Notes under the pieces: generated by a model | The model's input: the letters and a program-made list of their open reading frames with translations, nothing else | What the model was told of the DNA's origin: nothing | The model's database searches: none | Program-made: the position numbers and the translations under genes | Shown: piece by piece, positions 44,279 through 55,146 of the stretch | How positions within the stretch are numbered: the stretch's first letter is position 1 | Layout: each line of letters begins with the position of its first letter | Source: Deinandra increscens subsp. villosa | Lineage: Eukaryota > Streptophyta > Magnoliopsida > Asterales > Asteraceae | Assembly (NCBI GenBank): GCA_039602395.1 | Contig: JBCNJP010000023.1 | Span: 24,974,963-25,038,962 of the forward strand | Direction: 5' to 3' | DNA: 64,000 nt

Positions 44279-47200
44279 TGTAACAACCCAAAACCCGAAA
44301 GAATATTTTATTCGTAAATAAATGAGACGGGACGTTAGTCCATAACTCAACCATTTATGTAAACATAAGTTTAAAGTATAAGATAGATAAAATGAGGTCT
44401 ATTTCAACTAAACCTCAAAGTTATGGGTAAAACTTGTGAAGTGTTTGGGGTGGATCAAAAACTAAGAATCAAACATGAGGGACTGGTTCTGCCAGAAGGC
44501 TAAACTTTAATAAACAAAAGAGGTGGGGAAGGGGCTGGAGATCGATGTATCCTTCCCTAGAGCGACCCCAGCCCTCTCAAACTCTCTAAAATCAAAATCC
44601 AGTTCAAGCAAGATCAAGGCTGCGATTTTTAGTGCATACACTAGAAATTGGAAGTGATTAATCCCTCCTGCAACCTCCAATTCAAGACAAGTAAGTAAAA
44701 ACCCCTCTATGTTGCATGCATAGATCACGAAATTAGGGGTTAAAAATCTGCAATTTGTTGTTGTTATAAAAATCCTATGGTGTTAGGAACTTGAATAATT
44801 GCATAACTTTCTAAATTGATTAACATTTGGTGAAGTAGTCACCAAACCCTTACACTTGAACATCCATGGTAGGTGACTACTTAAGCTAGTCATGAAGTAA
44901 GTTCTATTGATGGAATTCTTGCATAAATATGTTGTTACTTGATGAAATTTGGTTGTATTAAGATGGGTTGGAGGGGATTCCACCTAATTGATGTTAAATG
45001 GTAGGTTGGAATATTAAATGAATGAACTTCGTGAACCTACAGTATTAAGCACGCCAAGTGCTCGATGACATGCCTAACCTAGATGAAATGTTCAAATTCA
45101 TGACTAAATGTAAGAATGATATATTACTTACAATCATGAAATAAGAATGTGATTGATATGTGAAATCCATGCTTATAAAGTGTGTTAAATGAGATGGTAT
45201 AAAACCATGAAAATGTTAAGAACCTAGTTGTGGGGCTGTTTTGAAAAGGGCGTATAAGATCCCTCGTAGGTCCGTTTAGGATGCAAAATATATGATTGAA
45301 AAGCTTGTTCTGAATAATATGTGTTGGTATTTAAACACCGGAAACTGAATCCGGTGTATAATGGGTCAAAATGACCCGTTAATATGGTCACTTAATTTTC
45401 CAGCATGTTGTTTGGGAAAAATTATGGGTGCTGTCCTGTTTTTAGAAAAATCGTATAAAATCATAGAAAAATCTTTAGAGGGTGTGCCATATATGCCTGG
45501 AAAGGTCTTTCAGTATACTACATTCCATCTTTTAAGATGGAATGCTGGAAAAAATATTAAGATGGTCAAAAATGGCCAATTACAGCAGCATAGCTGGAAA
45601 AGTCTACACACAAATATTACCTTCTAAAATCAATTAAGATTGAAGTTGTGATTATACTTGCTCTATACATGCATGAAAGTTAAATTGGCATATTATATGA
45701 CTTATATGATACGTGATTAGTGCAATTATATGTGTTCGTATGTAAATTGTTGGTTGGACTTTATAAGTCAAAGTATTGGTTTCAATTGGAACATAAAATA
45801 CGATGAATATGCATAATGGAAATTGTTAGTACCTAAATGGCTAGATTTGTCATGAAAGGGAATACTAACGAGTTAAATGTTGACCATTGAAAAAGCTAGG
45901 TTTTGAGCTCATTTTGGAATCAAATGGGTCAACCGGATGAAGTGGTAAAGGACTTTAGGAGAAATCGAGGTAAGTATTACTTACACCCTATAAGTTAGCT
46001 AATGTGCTATGATATATGTTCCTACCATGAAATGAATGGTTATGTACCAATTAAGGTACCCACATAAGAGTAAGTAGATTACCAGAAAGTTAAATGGAAA
46101 CCTTGAATTGTCAGGGTAAAGTGTGTGTTTAAATATTGGGTTGAAATACATAAACAGTCCATAAAAACCACACTAGAATGCAAAAATGTTGCCTAGTGGT
46201 TATATGACTAGCTAAAGCCCAAGTTATTGGGTCAAGTAGGTTAAATGGCTCTAAGGAGCCACAAATGTGAAATTGCTTTATTGTCGGGTAACATCGTTAT
46301 TGTTACAAGTATTAGATATGAAAATATGTAGTTCATACTTATAAAACAAACCATGTGTTTTAATAAAAGGGTGACGAATGGTTCAAGGAACAATGAAACC
46401 CAATGCCAAGGGGTTCCCAAACGACTAGATTTGACCATAAGAGAGATTCAGATGAATCAACAGAAGAATAATAAGTTACAATGAGCAGAAATGCGTTTAT
46501 AGAATCCATGCCATGTAACAAAGAAAGAAGGATCATAAATGGTTGGAGAACCATAGATCCCCATTGCTTAAAAGCGTTCAAATGAGCCGTTGGGAATTAC
46601 CAAAGGCGAGAACCCGTCTTAACGGGTCAAATGAATTAAATGGGTCATTTGGACATTAACTACAATGGTTATGCAATCCAATGGCAAGTAGACTAATGAA
46701 GAACGTAATCATGTAACTTGGGTCTAAAAACACAAGTAATATAGTATTGCAAAGAACTTGACCCATAATACATGTGTAAAAACCAATCAAGGTGTGTGCA
46801 TATAATCATGTTATGTTAACTACTTGCATATGTGAAATAAGTTGCAAAATATATGTTGTGGATCAAATCTGGATCATAACATTCTGGGTTGCCACAAGGA
46901 AATCCCTTAATGGGTCAAACGGGTCGGGTGAACCCGGGGTTGGTTATTGTATCATAACCATGACAAAGGTATGTATTTCTCCTCATAAACATGTTTAGAA
47001 TGATGTTTTGAAAGCCTGGAATGGCTAGGAGAAGTCCCCTAAGAACCTGGATGAAGTTGCCAAAATTTGTGAAAAACTGTCAAAATATTCTAAGTATAAA
47101 ACTGGGCAAAATCGGCCAAAGCCCTGGAAAGATGGCTCCAAGCGTATCGCTTGGAGCAAGACACTTGGGAGGGGATACGCGTAAAAGTCCAGACGTATCG

Positions 47201-47617
47201 CTTGGAAATAATGAAGATCTAGGCGATACGCCTAGGAACCCTTTTTCTGAATTTATTTGTTATTTATCATTGTTAATGATGTTTATACATGTTTATGCAA
47301 TAGAAACTCACTATTGAAAGTGAGTGAATTGAAGGTAAAGGGAAGGCCTACCGGGGAATGCTCATCAAGACTACGTGGAGCCGATCACATCAAGCACGAA
47401 CTACCCGTCATGTATTTTGGTGGAAAAAAACTTATATATTAAGTCAATGACCACTTTAGAATGTCAAACTCAATATTGGTATATTTTGTAAATGTTAAAC
47501 CGCAATGATGGTGTTTTATGATTGTTAAATCATAGGTTTTGTACAAAAATTTTCTAGGACCGGTTTTTATAACATTAAACGTTAAAGTTTGACACTAAAT
47601 TTTATACGGGTGTTACA
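44279..47617 (+). mobile_element. Solo LTR or LTR-like element (J)
   Basis: 3,339 bp with TGTAACAACCC and GGGTGTTACA termini and a perfect 5-bp target duplication AATGT (44274-44278 and 47618-47622). No coding sequence, primer site or internal LTR pair is visible, which fits a solo LTR of a large gypsy family. Hairpin motifs CCAAGCGTATCGCTTGG (47138-47154) and AGGCGATACGCCT (47221-47233) resemble those in the Athila LTR and solo LTR G. Confidence 0.75.
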
Positions 47618-48140
47618 AATGTCATTTAACGTTCAATTACAATATAAATATAAATACAATAATAAAACCAAATATCAGTAATATAAAAACATAGCTTATT
47701 TGTTATTTATTAAACGAGCCATATTATAGGGCTTGAACTCGGTTTGGGCTCGATAAGACTCATACATATCATTTATTGTTTATTAATCAATTCAATCTCG
47801 AGTAGCTCGTGAGGAACCCACTTGAACCGCATGTTTATTTTGGATCAGGTGGAGAGCTTGGATTTTATTTTTTTTGAATTAATTTTTATTTTTCTCATTT
47901 ATCTCTTTTCGTTTGTTTGCAAGATTATCATTTTGTTTTTATCATTTTCAATGTTAGTCATTTCCTAGTTTTCATGAGGCAGAACCATTTCTTTAATTTG
48001 GTTCTGGCGAGATTATTATTATTATTAAATATAAGAACTTTGTTCTTGAATCGTTATATTTAATTTTGAGACTTTTGTGTAATCAACGTTTTTAGCAATT
48101 TAATCGCATTCGAAAAATAGAAATAAAGGAGAATAAAAAT

Positions 48141-48227
48141 GTGGTGGTGGTGGTGGCGGTGGCGGCGGTGGCCGGTGGCGGTCGGTGGAGGTGGTGGTGG
48201 CGGTGGTGGTGTTGGTGGTGGTGGTTG
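48141..48227 (+). repeat. GGT/GGC-rich microsatellite
   Basis: Imperfect (GGTGGC)n and (GGT)n run, strongly purine-biased on the plus strand, inside the hAT-like element. Confidence 0.9.
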
Positions 48228-48427
48228 GTCTTTTGTTTTTAAGCTTTTACGTTGTATTTGAAGATGAAATAAGCATAGGATTATAAGTTTTTTTTAAAGA
48301 AGTTTTAAGTTAAAATAAGATCTTTATAAGAAAAAAAAAACAAACAGTCTTCATGGCATATGTCTGCACGCATGCAGACATAACCTCCCCTGAAGATGTT
48401 TTAAGCAAAAACAAACAGCCCCTATGA

Positions 48428-50390
48428 CTTTCTCCCAAGTTCCAAAAGTGTATTATCCAAGCAACATTTCTAATTAAGAACTTAAAAATAAATCTTTGTA
48501 ATGTTTGGACAAAATCAGTTGAAAATCTGCCATGAACTTGCTCAAAAACTCAAACTTATGAGATGTATCAAAACAAATAAAACATGATTCTTTCATTGAA
48601 ACAAGATCGAGTAATATAATATTTGGAGTCGATAAATAAAAGAAGAAGAGTGTTATCCTTTTTAAATATGAAAAGATGGAGCATGAGTTTGAGTTTAAGA
48701 AAAGGTGACGGAATGAGATATATGCAAGAGCATAGAAGTTTCTTTTCAGAAGGGGCATTAAATGACAAAAAATTATTTTTCTATAAAAACCCACTTTACT
48801 CGCAAAATATTTTCGCGGAATTTTTTAATTCGCAAAGAAATTATTTGCAAAAACATTTCGCAAATAATTATGAATAATAAGAAAAATCTTTTACTTTTTG
48901 TCCTTTTATCACACAAGCATGCAAAAAAACATTAATAAAAGATAAACATATCTTAAAAATGAAAATAAAAAACAAAGAATAAACTACAAAACATAACTTT
49001 TTCATCTTTTTACTTTTTTAGAAAAGATCTAACATGAGATCATATTAGAAAAACATCCCGAACAACCACTTCAATTTTGACTTTAACAGCACAATAGCCA
49101 AAGTCAATAGAAGATATAATGTGGATAAAATTTTATCCATGGATAACTTAGAATACTTATAGCTTTTGGGATATGATTATCGTAATATTAATAGTAGAAG
49201 TCTTATGTGGACCCCACACTATCCACATTCTTAAAATTTTCTCATTTTTTATATTGCAATAACACTTTGTGTATAACACATTATGTTTAATATTTCTGAT
49301 CCATCATCTGTGTTCCATGCAAAAAGAAATTAGAATGTTAAATCGTTCATCTTAGGGTCGATCTTTCGATACGCAGATAAGACCTCTAATTTAGCAAAGT
49401 AAAGAAAGATAAAACAAGTTGAAGTTATTCAAACTTTAATTCTAAGGTCGATATTTTCATAAATGCAGGGAGAGTCCAAAGCTTGGGCGAAACACCAAAG
49501 AAAAATAAGACAGAACCTCAAAATCTTAACTTTCAGACCGATACTCACGTCTACGCAGAGAAAGTCCAAGACTTTGAGAAAATAAAGAAAATTAAATAAC
49601 TTAAAATTTTTAAGATAAAGCATGTGTACAGAGAGATTTCTCACACTCTATTTGCATTCTTTTCCTTTTTAAATCATGAGAAATGTTTCAAGATATTATC
49701 CACTAGACTTGGCTCGGCTTTATGTTTATATCCCTTGGCATACTGTTCAGATTATTAAGCCTATCTAGAATATTGAACAATAAACTAAAGGCCTTATAGC
49801 TACTTTAGTCATAGGCAAATCAAATTTTCTCACATCTCACATGGTCAAATCAAATTTTCTCACTTTATTTTCACAACCAAATGTTCCACGCTTTTCCTTC
49901 TAAATTTTTGTTTCTGATACAGGTTTCAAACCACTCCCCCTAAACTCAACATTTTTTTTTTAAATAATCAAATGCAAAAATTTCACTAAGAGATGAAAGA
50001 AAAATAAACACTCACAATCACACACATAAGAGAAACACAAAAACAAGTTAGAACATACATGAAATTGTTTTTGGAGTTTTTATGACATATCTTTTGAGAA
50101 ATAAAAACCAGGATAAAAATATTTTTGTTCTTTTTGGAAAGCAAAAGACATAACACAAAAATTGAATAACGGTTCAAAAACAGTAAACATATAGAGATTG
50201 GTTAAAAGAATTTTTTATGGAAAATAATCATTCCAATCAACGACACGAGGAACTGAAATCTTATGCAGTCAAAAGATTTGGTAAAAATATCAGCTTTTTG
50301 TTCATCTATGTTGACAAAATGACTTTTATGAATCCACTCTCAAAGCAATCACGAATAAAGTGTAGTCTTATTGCAAATACCTCTTCTAAA
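48428..50390. other. Transposon debris
   Basis: No gene is seen. 49345-49620 on the minus strand is a diverged copy of the copia 3' internal block (GATCTTTCGATACGCAG and similar). The rest is AT-rich and unassigned. Confidence 0.5.
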
Positions 50391-50885
50391 TGTTAAGAGG
50401 TGGTTCAAATATCTGAAACTGAATCATTAAGACATGGAGGCCGGAGGTGGATAATTAGTCGCCGGAGACGAAACCTAGCCGCTGGAGATGGAGCTCTAGT
50501 TGTCAAAGAACGGGCGACTCTTTTTTAGGGTGAAGAGGTTCTAAGATGTTTAAAAGATCTTGATGGTTAAGACGCTATTAAGATATATAAACTCTTAATT
50601 ACTTGGAAAAAAACAAACGACTCTACATCTGTATACGTCTGACCAAATCAGATGTAACCTTTATTCATAGGTGTTTTTTTTCTTTCAAAAAACAAACAGG
50701 GCCTTAGAACCTCTTCTCCCTAAAAAAGAGTAGTTCGTTCTTCGGCGACTAGAGCTCCGTCTCCAGCGGCTAGGCTCCATCTCCGGCAACTAGTTATCCG
50801 CCTCTGGCCTCCACCTCTGGCCTCCACCTCTGGCTTCCACCTCTTAATGATTTAGTTTTCAGACATTTGAACCACCTCTTAACAT
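50391..50885. repeat. Foldback: about 150-180-bp inverted repeat
   Basis: The left arm 50391-50545 is the imperfect reverse complement (by eye about 85%) of the right arm 50703-50885, with a 157-base spacer. The right arm has extra copies of an 11-base CTGGCCTCCAC unit. AAAACAAACAGGGCC termini of the hAT/MITE type lie at about 50686 and 50928. Transcription would give a long hairpin RNA. Confidence 0.8.
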
Positions 50886-51569
50886 TCAGAAGTGGTATTC
50901 GGATCCATACATAAATCTCTTAAAAAAACAAACAGGGCCTTACACTAGATTTATTCTTACCCGTCTCACGCGCTTACCCGCACGATGCTTTGACCTTAAT
51001 AATTAACAAATTGGTATTTGTTTCTTTATTTGAAAAATTAGTTATTGTATTTTACTTATTTTTCACTTTACGTATATAAAACATAAAAATTCAAATATAT
51101 ATCAATAACTAGATTGTTTAAATTTCTAGTATTGGTTAATAGGCTCCATTAAACTCTTAATGTTTAAGTAAATGACAAGTATGCCTTCTTACTATGTATT
51201 ATAATGTAGTATAGATATCTACAGAGATTATATACAAAAGATGACATTGAGCCGAATAAACTGCAATACTATTATATTCTTAAATCATTAAACTGTATTA
51301 TTATATTATTGATGTTTGACGTTGCTTTATATCATCCTCCACGCATCTATTATTTTATTTATCCACTTCTCACTCTACATGAGATGTATATGTTTCTTTC
51401 GAGAAGTGCTATTATTCCTTTAAATGCATTGTTCTCTCACTTCAATAATTTATGCCATTTCAGTTCCATGAGACTCATCAATTCCTTGGCGTTCTCATAA
51501 AAATTCAATTCTCGGGAATTCCAACACATTGTTTTAAGATCGAGCATTCTTTATTGGTAAATTGGATTA
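50886..51569. other. No gene recognised
   Basis: AT-rich spacer between the foldback and the SIRE-like LTR. It contains the second copy of the ACTAGATT...AAATTTCTAG palindrome near 51110. Confidence 0.4.
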
Positions 51570-51930
51570 TGTTGATACCTGATTTGTGCGTCATGTGAAG
51601 TATCGAGTTGAATCAAGTCAAGAACAAGTTCAAGCCAAAGGGTGACTAGCCGAACGTGGTCCGAACCTGGAGTTCGGATCAGGGCGAACCTCAGGTTCGG
51701 CTGAGGTTCGGCAAGTCAGTATATATACATGCTTGTTCTTTGTAATTGACACAGTTATGAGTGTGAGAGATATTCATAAGTGTGTGTTTCTGTGGTGTAT
51801 TCTCTGTACAGTTCTCTGTGATTCTGATTGTAATTGTTCTTCTCTAGATCAATAAAACAATCATTATAATTACTCGCTTCATATCCGAATAGCTAGATTG
51901 AGTAGATGATCCGATGCTCATGACTTTTCA
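51570..51930 (+). mobile_element. 5' LTR of SIRE-like element I
   Basis: 361 bp, from TGTTGATACC to GACTTTTCA, two bases before an exact primer site. It carries TATATATA (51720s), an AATAAAA signal near 51851 and repeated GGTTCGG motifs. Confidence 0.9.
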
Positions 51931-51932
51931 AG

Positions 51933-51944
51933 TGGTATCAGAGC
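51933..51944 (+). other. Primer binding site of element I
   Basis: TGGTATCAGAGC, exact match to the initiator-Met tRNA 3' end site. The GTTCGG-rich leader 51945-52438 follows. Confidence 0.92.
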
Positions 51945-52438
51945 TATCTGGTTCATTCTACTGTTCCGTGGTTGTTATTTTCGGATTTTTGAAACGTTTT
52001 GGTGGTTTTCGAGTGTGTTTACGTGTATACAATCAAATCTGTCAAGTTTTCTATGTCAAATTTGTTCCTAAATCGTTCTTCATCACTGTTTCTGATCAAC
52101 TTCTTCGAGTCTCGTCAAAATTCGTCCAAATTCGAACTTTTTGAGAAAACTTTGTTGTTGTTCGGACTAACCGTCGTCCGAACTTGAGGTTCAGCATAAT
52201 AACTGCTCCGAAATTAGAGTTCGTCTAGGGTTCGTTGAGAGTTTGGAGTATCTTCTGGTTCGTTTAGGGTTCATTCGAAGTTCGACGTGTTTTTTGTTAG
52301 GAAAGAGTTCGTTGAGAGTTCGGAAATAGTTCGGTGATATTACTTTCGGAAAGGGTTCGTTCGAGGTTCGGTGAAGGTTCGGAACATTATTAAGGTTCAG
52401 GAAGAGTTCGGCCAATCAGATTTTTGAAATTTTCTACG

Positions 52439-53003
52439 ATGTCGGAATTTCAAGCTTTTGTCGCGATGCAGAGTGCGATGCAGACAATGATGAATTTTGA
52501 TAACAAAATTAGAAAAAGTCAGAAAGTTCCCAACTTGTTGAAGTTGGAAGATTATCAGAATTGGAAGCACCGATTTTATGCTTACATAAGCACGAATGAT
52601 ATTGATTTGTGGATTCCAATCAAGAAGCTTTATCAACATCCGACTGATCAAGGAGAATTCAAGGAAGTTCATACCTTCGATATTGCTGAAAGGAAATCAT
52701 ACGAGCTTGAACAAAAAACTTTCGGTTATCTTACAATGGCATTACCCACTGAGTTGTTACATCAATTTAGTACATGTAAGAAATCAAAACAATCGTGGGA
52801 TGCTTATCAACTAGATGTGAGGGTAATGATGAATACCTGAAGAGTCGAAGAAAAGTGTTAAATAAAGAATTTGATAACTTTCAACATTATGACAATGAAA
52901 ACATTACTGCTCTTGTTTCACGGTTTTCACATCTGATTAGTGAATTAAAGGTGGTTGGAATTGGAAAAACCGATGCCGATTTGAAAGAAAAGATTATGGA
53001 AGC
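52439..53003 (+). pseudogene. SIRE/copia-type gag (element I), truncated
   Basis: It begins MSEFQAFVAMQSAMQ and follows the other gag copies through LTMALPTELLHQFSTCKKSKQ. A one-base shift near 52807 moves the frame before RCEGNDEYLKSRRK. The sequence is cut after KEKIMEA by a minus-strand LTR at 53004, so the knuckle is missing. Confidence 0.9.
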
Positions 53004-53354
53004 TGAAAATGCGTGAGCATCGGATCGTCTACTCGATCTAGCTAATCGGACATCGAAACGTAATTAACCGATTGTTTTATTGATCAACGAAGAACAATTA
53101 CAATCAGTAAACACTTAGAAACACAACATAGAGAAACACCTTGAAAACACACACTTAGCAGAAATCTCACACCCTCAAAACTACTCAATACAAAGAACAC
53201 ACTTCTATATATAGCCCGCTAGACCGAACTCCCTCCGAACCTGAGGTTCGGCCAGTCCGAACTTCAGGTTCGGACCAGGACTGGCCAGACCTAATTTGGT
53301 ATGAACTTGTTCCTTGCTCGATACTTCACACGATGCACATATCAGGTATCAACA
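53004..53354 (-). mobile_element. 3' LTR of a minus-strand SIRE-like element (K)
   Basis: 351 bp; the minus strand starts TGTTGATACC (53354) and ends GCATTTTCA (53004). A purine tract (GAGGGGGAGTT on minus) at 53355-53365 shows that it is the 3' LTR. It is inserted in the gag of element I. Confidence 0.88.
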
Positions 53355-54417
53355 AACTCCCCCTCGTCGTGTGTGCAGTATCTTTACTCTTCTACATCAT
53401 CAAATCTGTATCTTCAACCAAGCTCCCCCTCAAGTGTAGAATCTGTTTGTCCGATGAAATAAATCTTAGAACAAACTCCTCCTCAACTTAATCGTAGCTT
53501 GATCTTGAATACTTGACAATGTCTGGTGTATCTCTGGTCTTTATCAACAGCTTCAGAAGACTTGAAGTTGTGATCACTTGCACCTTAGCATCCTGCATCA
53601 ATATTTAAATAATCTTGGTGCAAAACGTCTCTTTGAGACTCCAAGATAAAATTTTGAAAATTGAATTTTGTATCACGTGTTGATCAGATCGAAAATAAAG
53701 TAGAAACAAAATCTTTTTGACTTTTAGAAAGTTTATATCAAAACAAATCTAAAATCTTTTTGATTTTTCAAAGTTTATGCTAAAACACACCGAAAATCTT
53801 TTTGTTCTTTTCTGAAATGAAATGAAATCACAATACATAATCAAACACTATTTTTGGTATGAGAAAGATCACTATACGGGATCATATTGGTCATAACGCA
53901 CTGAACTACACTTTAATTTCAATTAATTGAAACACATAAGTCATGCTGATTGCCGGTATAATTTGTCCATATTAAACTCAGGCAGAATCATACTCATAAC
54001 ATCTGGATATGTTAAGGTATTGATTAAATTTGCTTTGACCAGTGTACCCCATACTATCAGACATACTCATACATTTTTCTTTTTCCTTTTGTGTGATAGC
54101 ACTTGTGATTTTTCACAATGCATAACGACTTTCATGCTATAGTCAACAGTGTTCCATGCAAAAAGAAATAAGAATGTTAAATCGTCTACCTTAAGGTCGA
54201 TCTTTTGATACGCAGATAAGGCCTCGGATTTAACAAAATAAGAAATATAAAACAAGTTGAAATTGTATGACCCAATAACAATCAGGTCGGTACTCCCGTA
54301 CACTCAGAGAAAGTCCGATGAGTTATATAAAACACCAAAGAAAATAAAGCAGAACATCAAACGAACAATGATCAGTTCGATCTTTCGATACGCAGAGAAA
54401 GTCCGATCATTTGACAA
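53355..54417 (-). other. 3' internal region of element K
   Basis: Non-coding. 54193-54417 matches the 23375-23588 block in inverted orientation, identifying it as the family's 3' internal region. It is interrupted at 54418 by the LTR of element A. Confidence 0.75.
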
Positions 54418-55070
54418 TGTAGGACCGTTGATTACTCAGAGAAAATAATCAGAACAAGAACTCTTTACTTGTGGATCACAACCGTGCGGAATAAAGTTGC
54501 ATCACACTTGTTTTACTTAAGCTTTGTTTTACTTATACTTGTAGCTTGATTGTATTGATTGCATAAACTAGTAAACACAAGATAAATTTCTTGGTACTAT
54601 TTGCATTAACTCAAGTTCAATCTGTTACAAGTGTAAGCACTAAATCTGGTACTTGTGAATGAACTAGCTAACAACTATATATAGTACTAAGGAGATCAAC
54701 CACAGCCGTTGATCTCATACGGGCTAATCTAACCGTACATGAAAGTCAAACTACAAACTTACTAAAAGAACATTAGTAGACATACATAAGAGGAAATGTG
54801 CAAAATGCAATTATCTATAAGTAGGAGACGGCTAGGATCAGAATCTGAAGAAGAAAAGTAGTTGCAGGCCTGATTTCTGCAAAAGTGAACTTTCAGTACT
54901 TGTCCGGTTGAACTCTTTATATTGTTGGATAAAAGAGTTCACCCGGAAATGTTCTCCGCCTGAGCTTTTCCGGTTGACAAGTCTTCCGCTTGAGTGTTTT
55001 CCGCTTGAACATATCTTCAACCGGAAATCTTCATCTTGAACCGGTTGACTCAGATTTTCATTTCCTTACA
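54418..55070 (-). mobile_element. 3' LTR of SIRE-like element A
   Basis: 653 bp, TGTAGGACCG on the plus strand at 54418 and CCTTACA at 55070. The polypurine tract (TTAGGGGGAGAT on minus) adjoins at 55071-55082. Candidate target duplication GACAA (54413-54417) cannot be checked because the 5' LTR lies outside. Contains four exact CCGGTTGA/TCAACCGG motifs. Confidence 0.88.
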
Positions 55071-55146
55071 ATCTCCCCCTAAGATGATGCTGCCAAAACT
55101 TATCCTCTGTATGTTGTTCTTCAAAAATTGACTATCTCCAAGAGCT

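Larger units (their letters stand above)
44111..48421. mobile_element. hAT-like non-autonomous DNA transposon containing a solo LTR
   Basis: Termini GGCTGTTTGTTTTT (44111) and AAAAACAAACAGCC (ending 48420) form an inverted repeat. They are flanked by CTATGA on both sides (44105-44110 and 48422-48427), possibly part of an 8-bp duplication with changes. Without the 3.3-kb LTR at 44279-47617 the element is about 970 bp and has no transposase. It contains a GGT-rich microsatellite. Confidence 0.65.
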
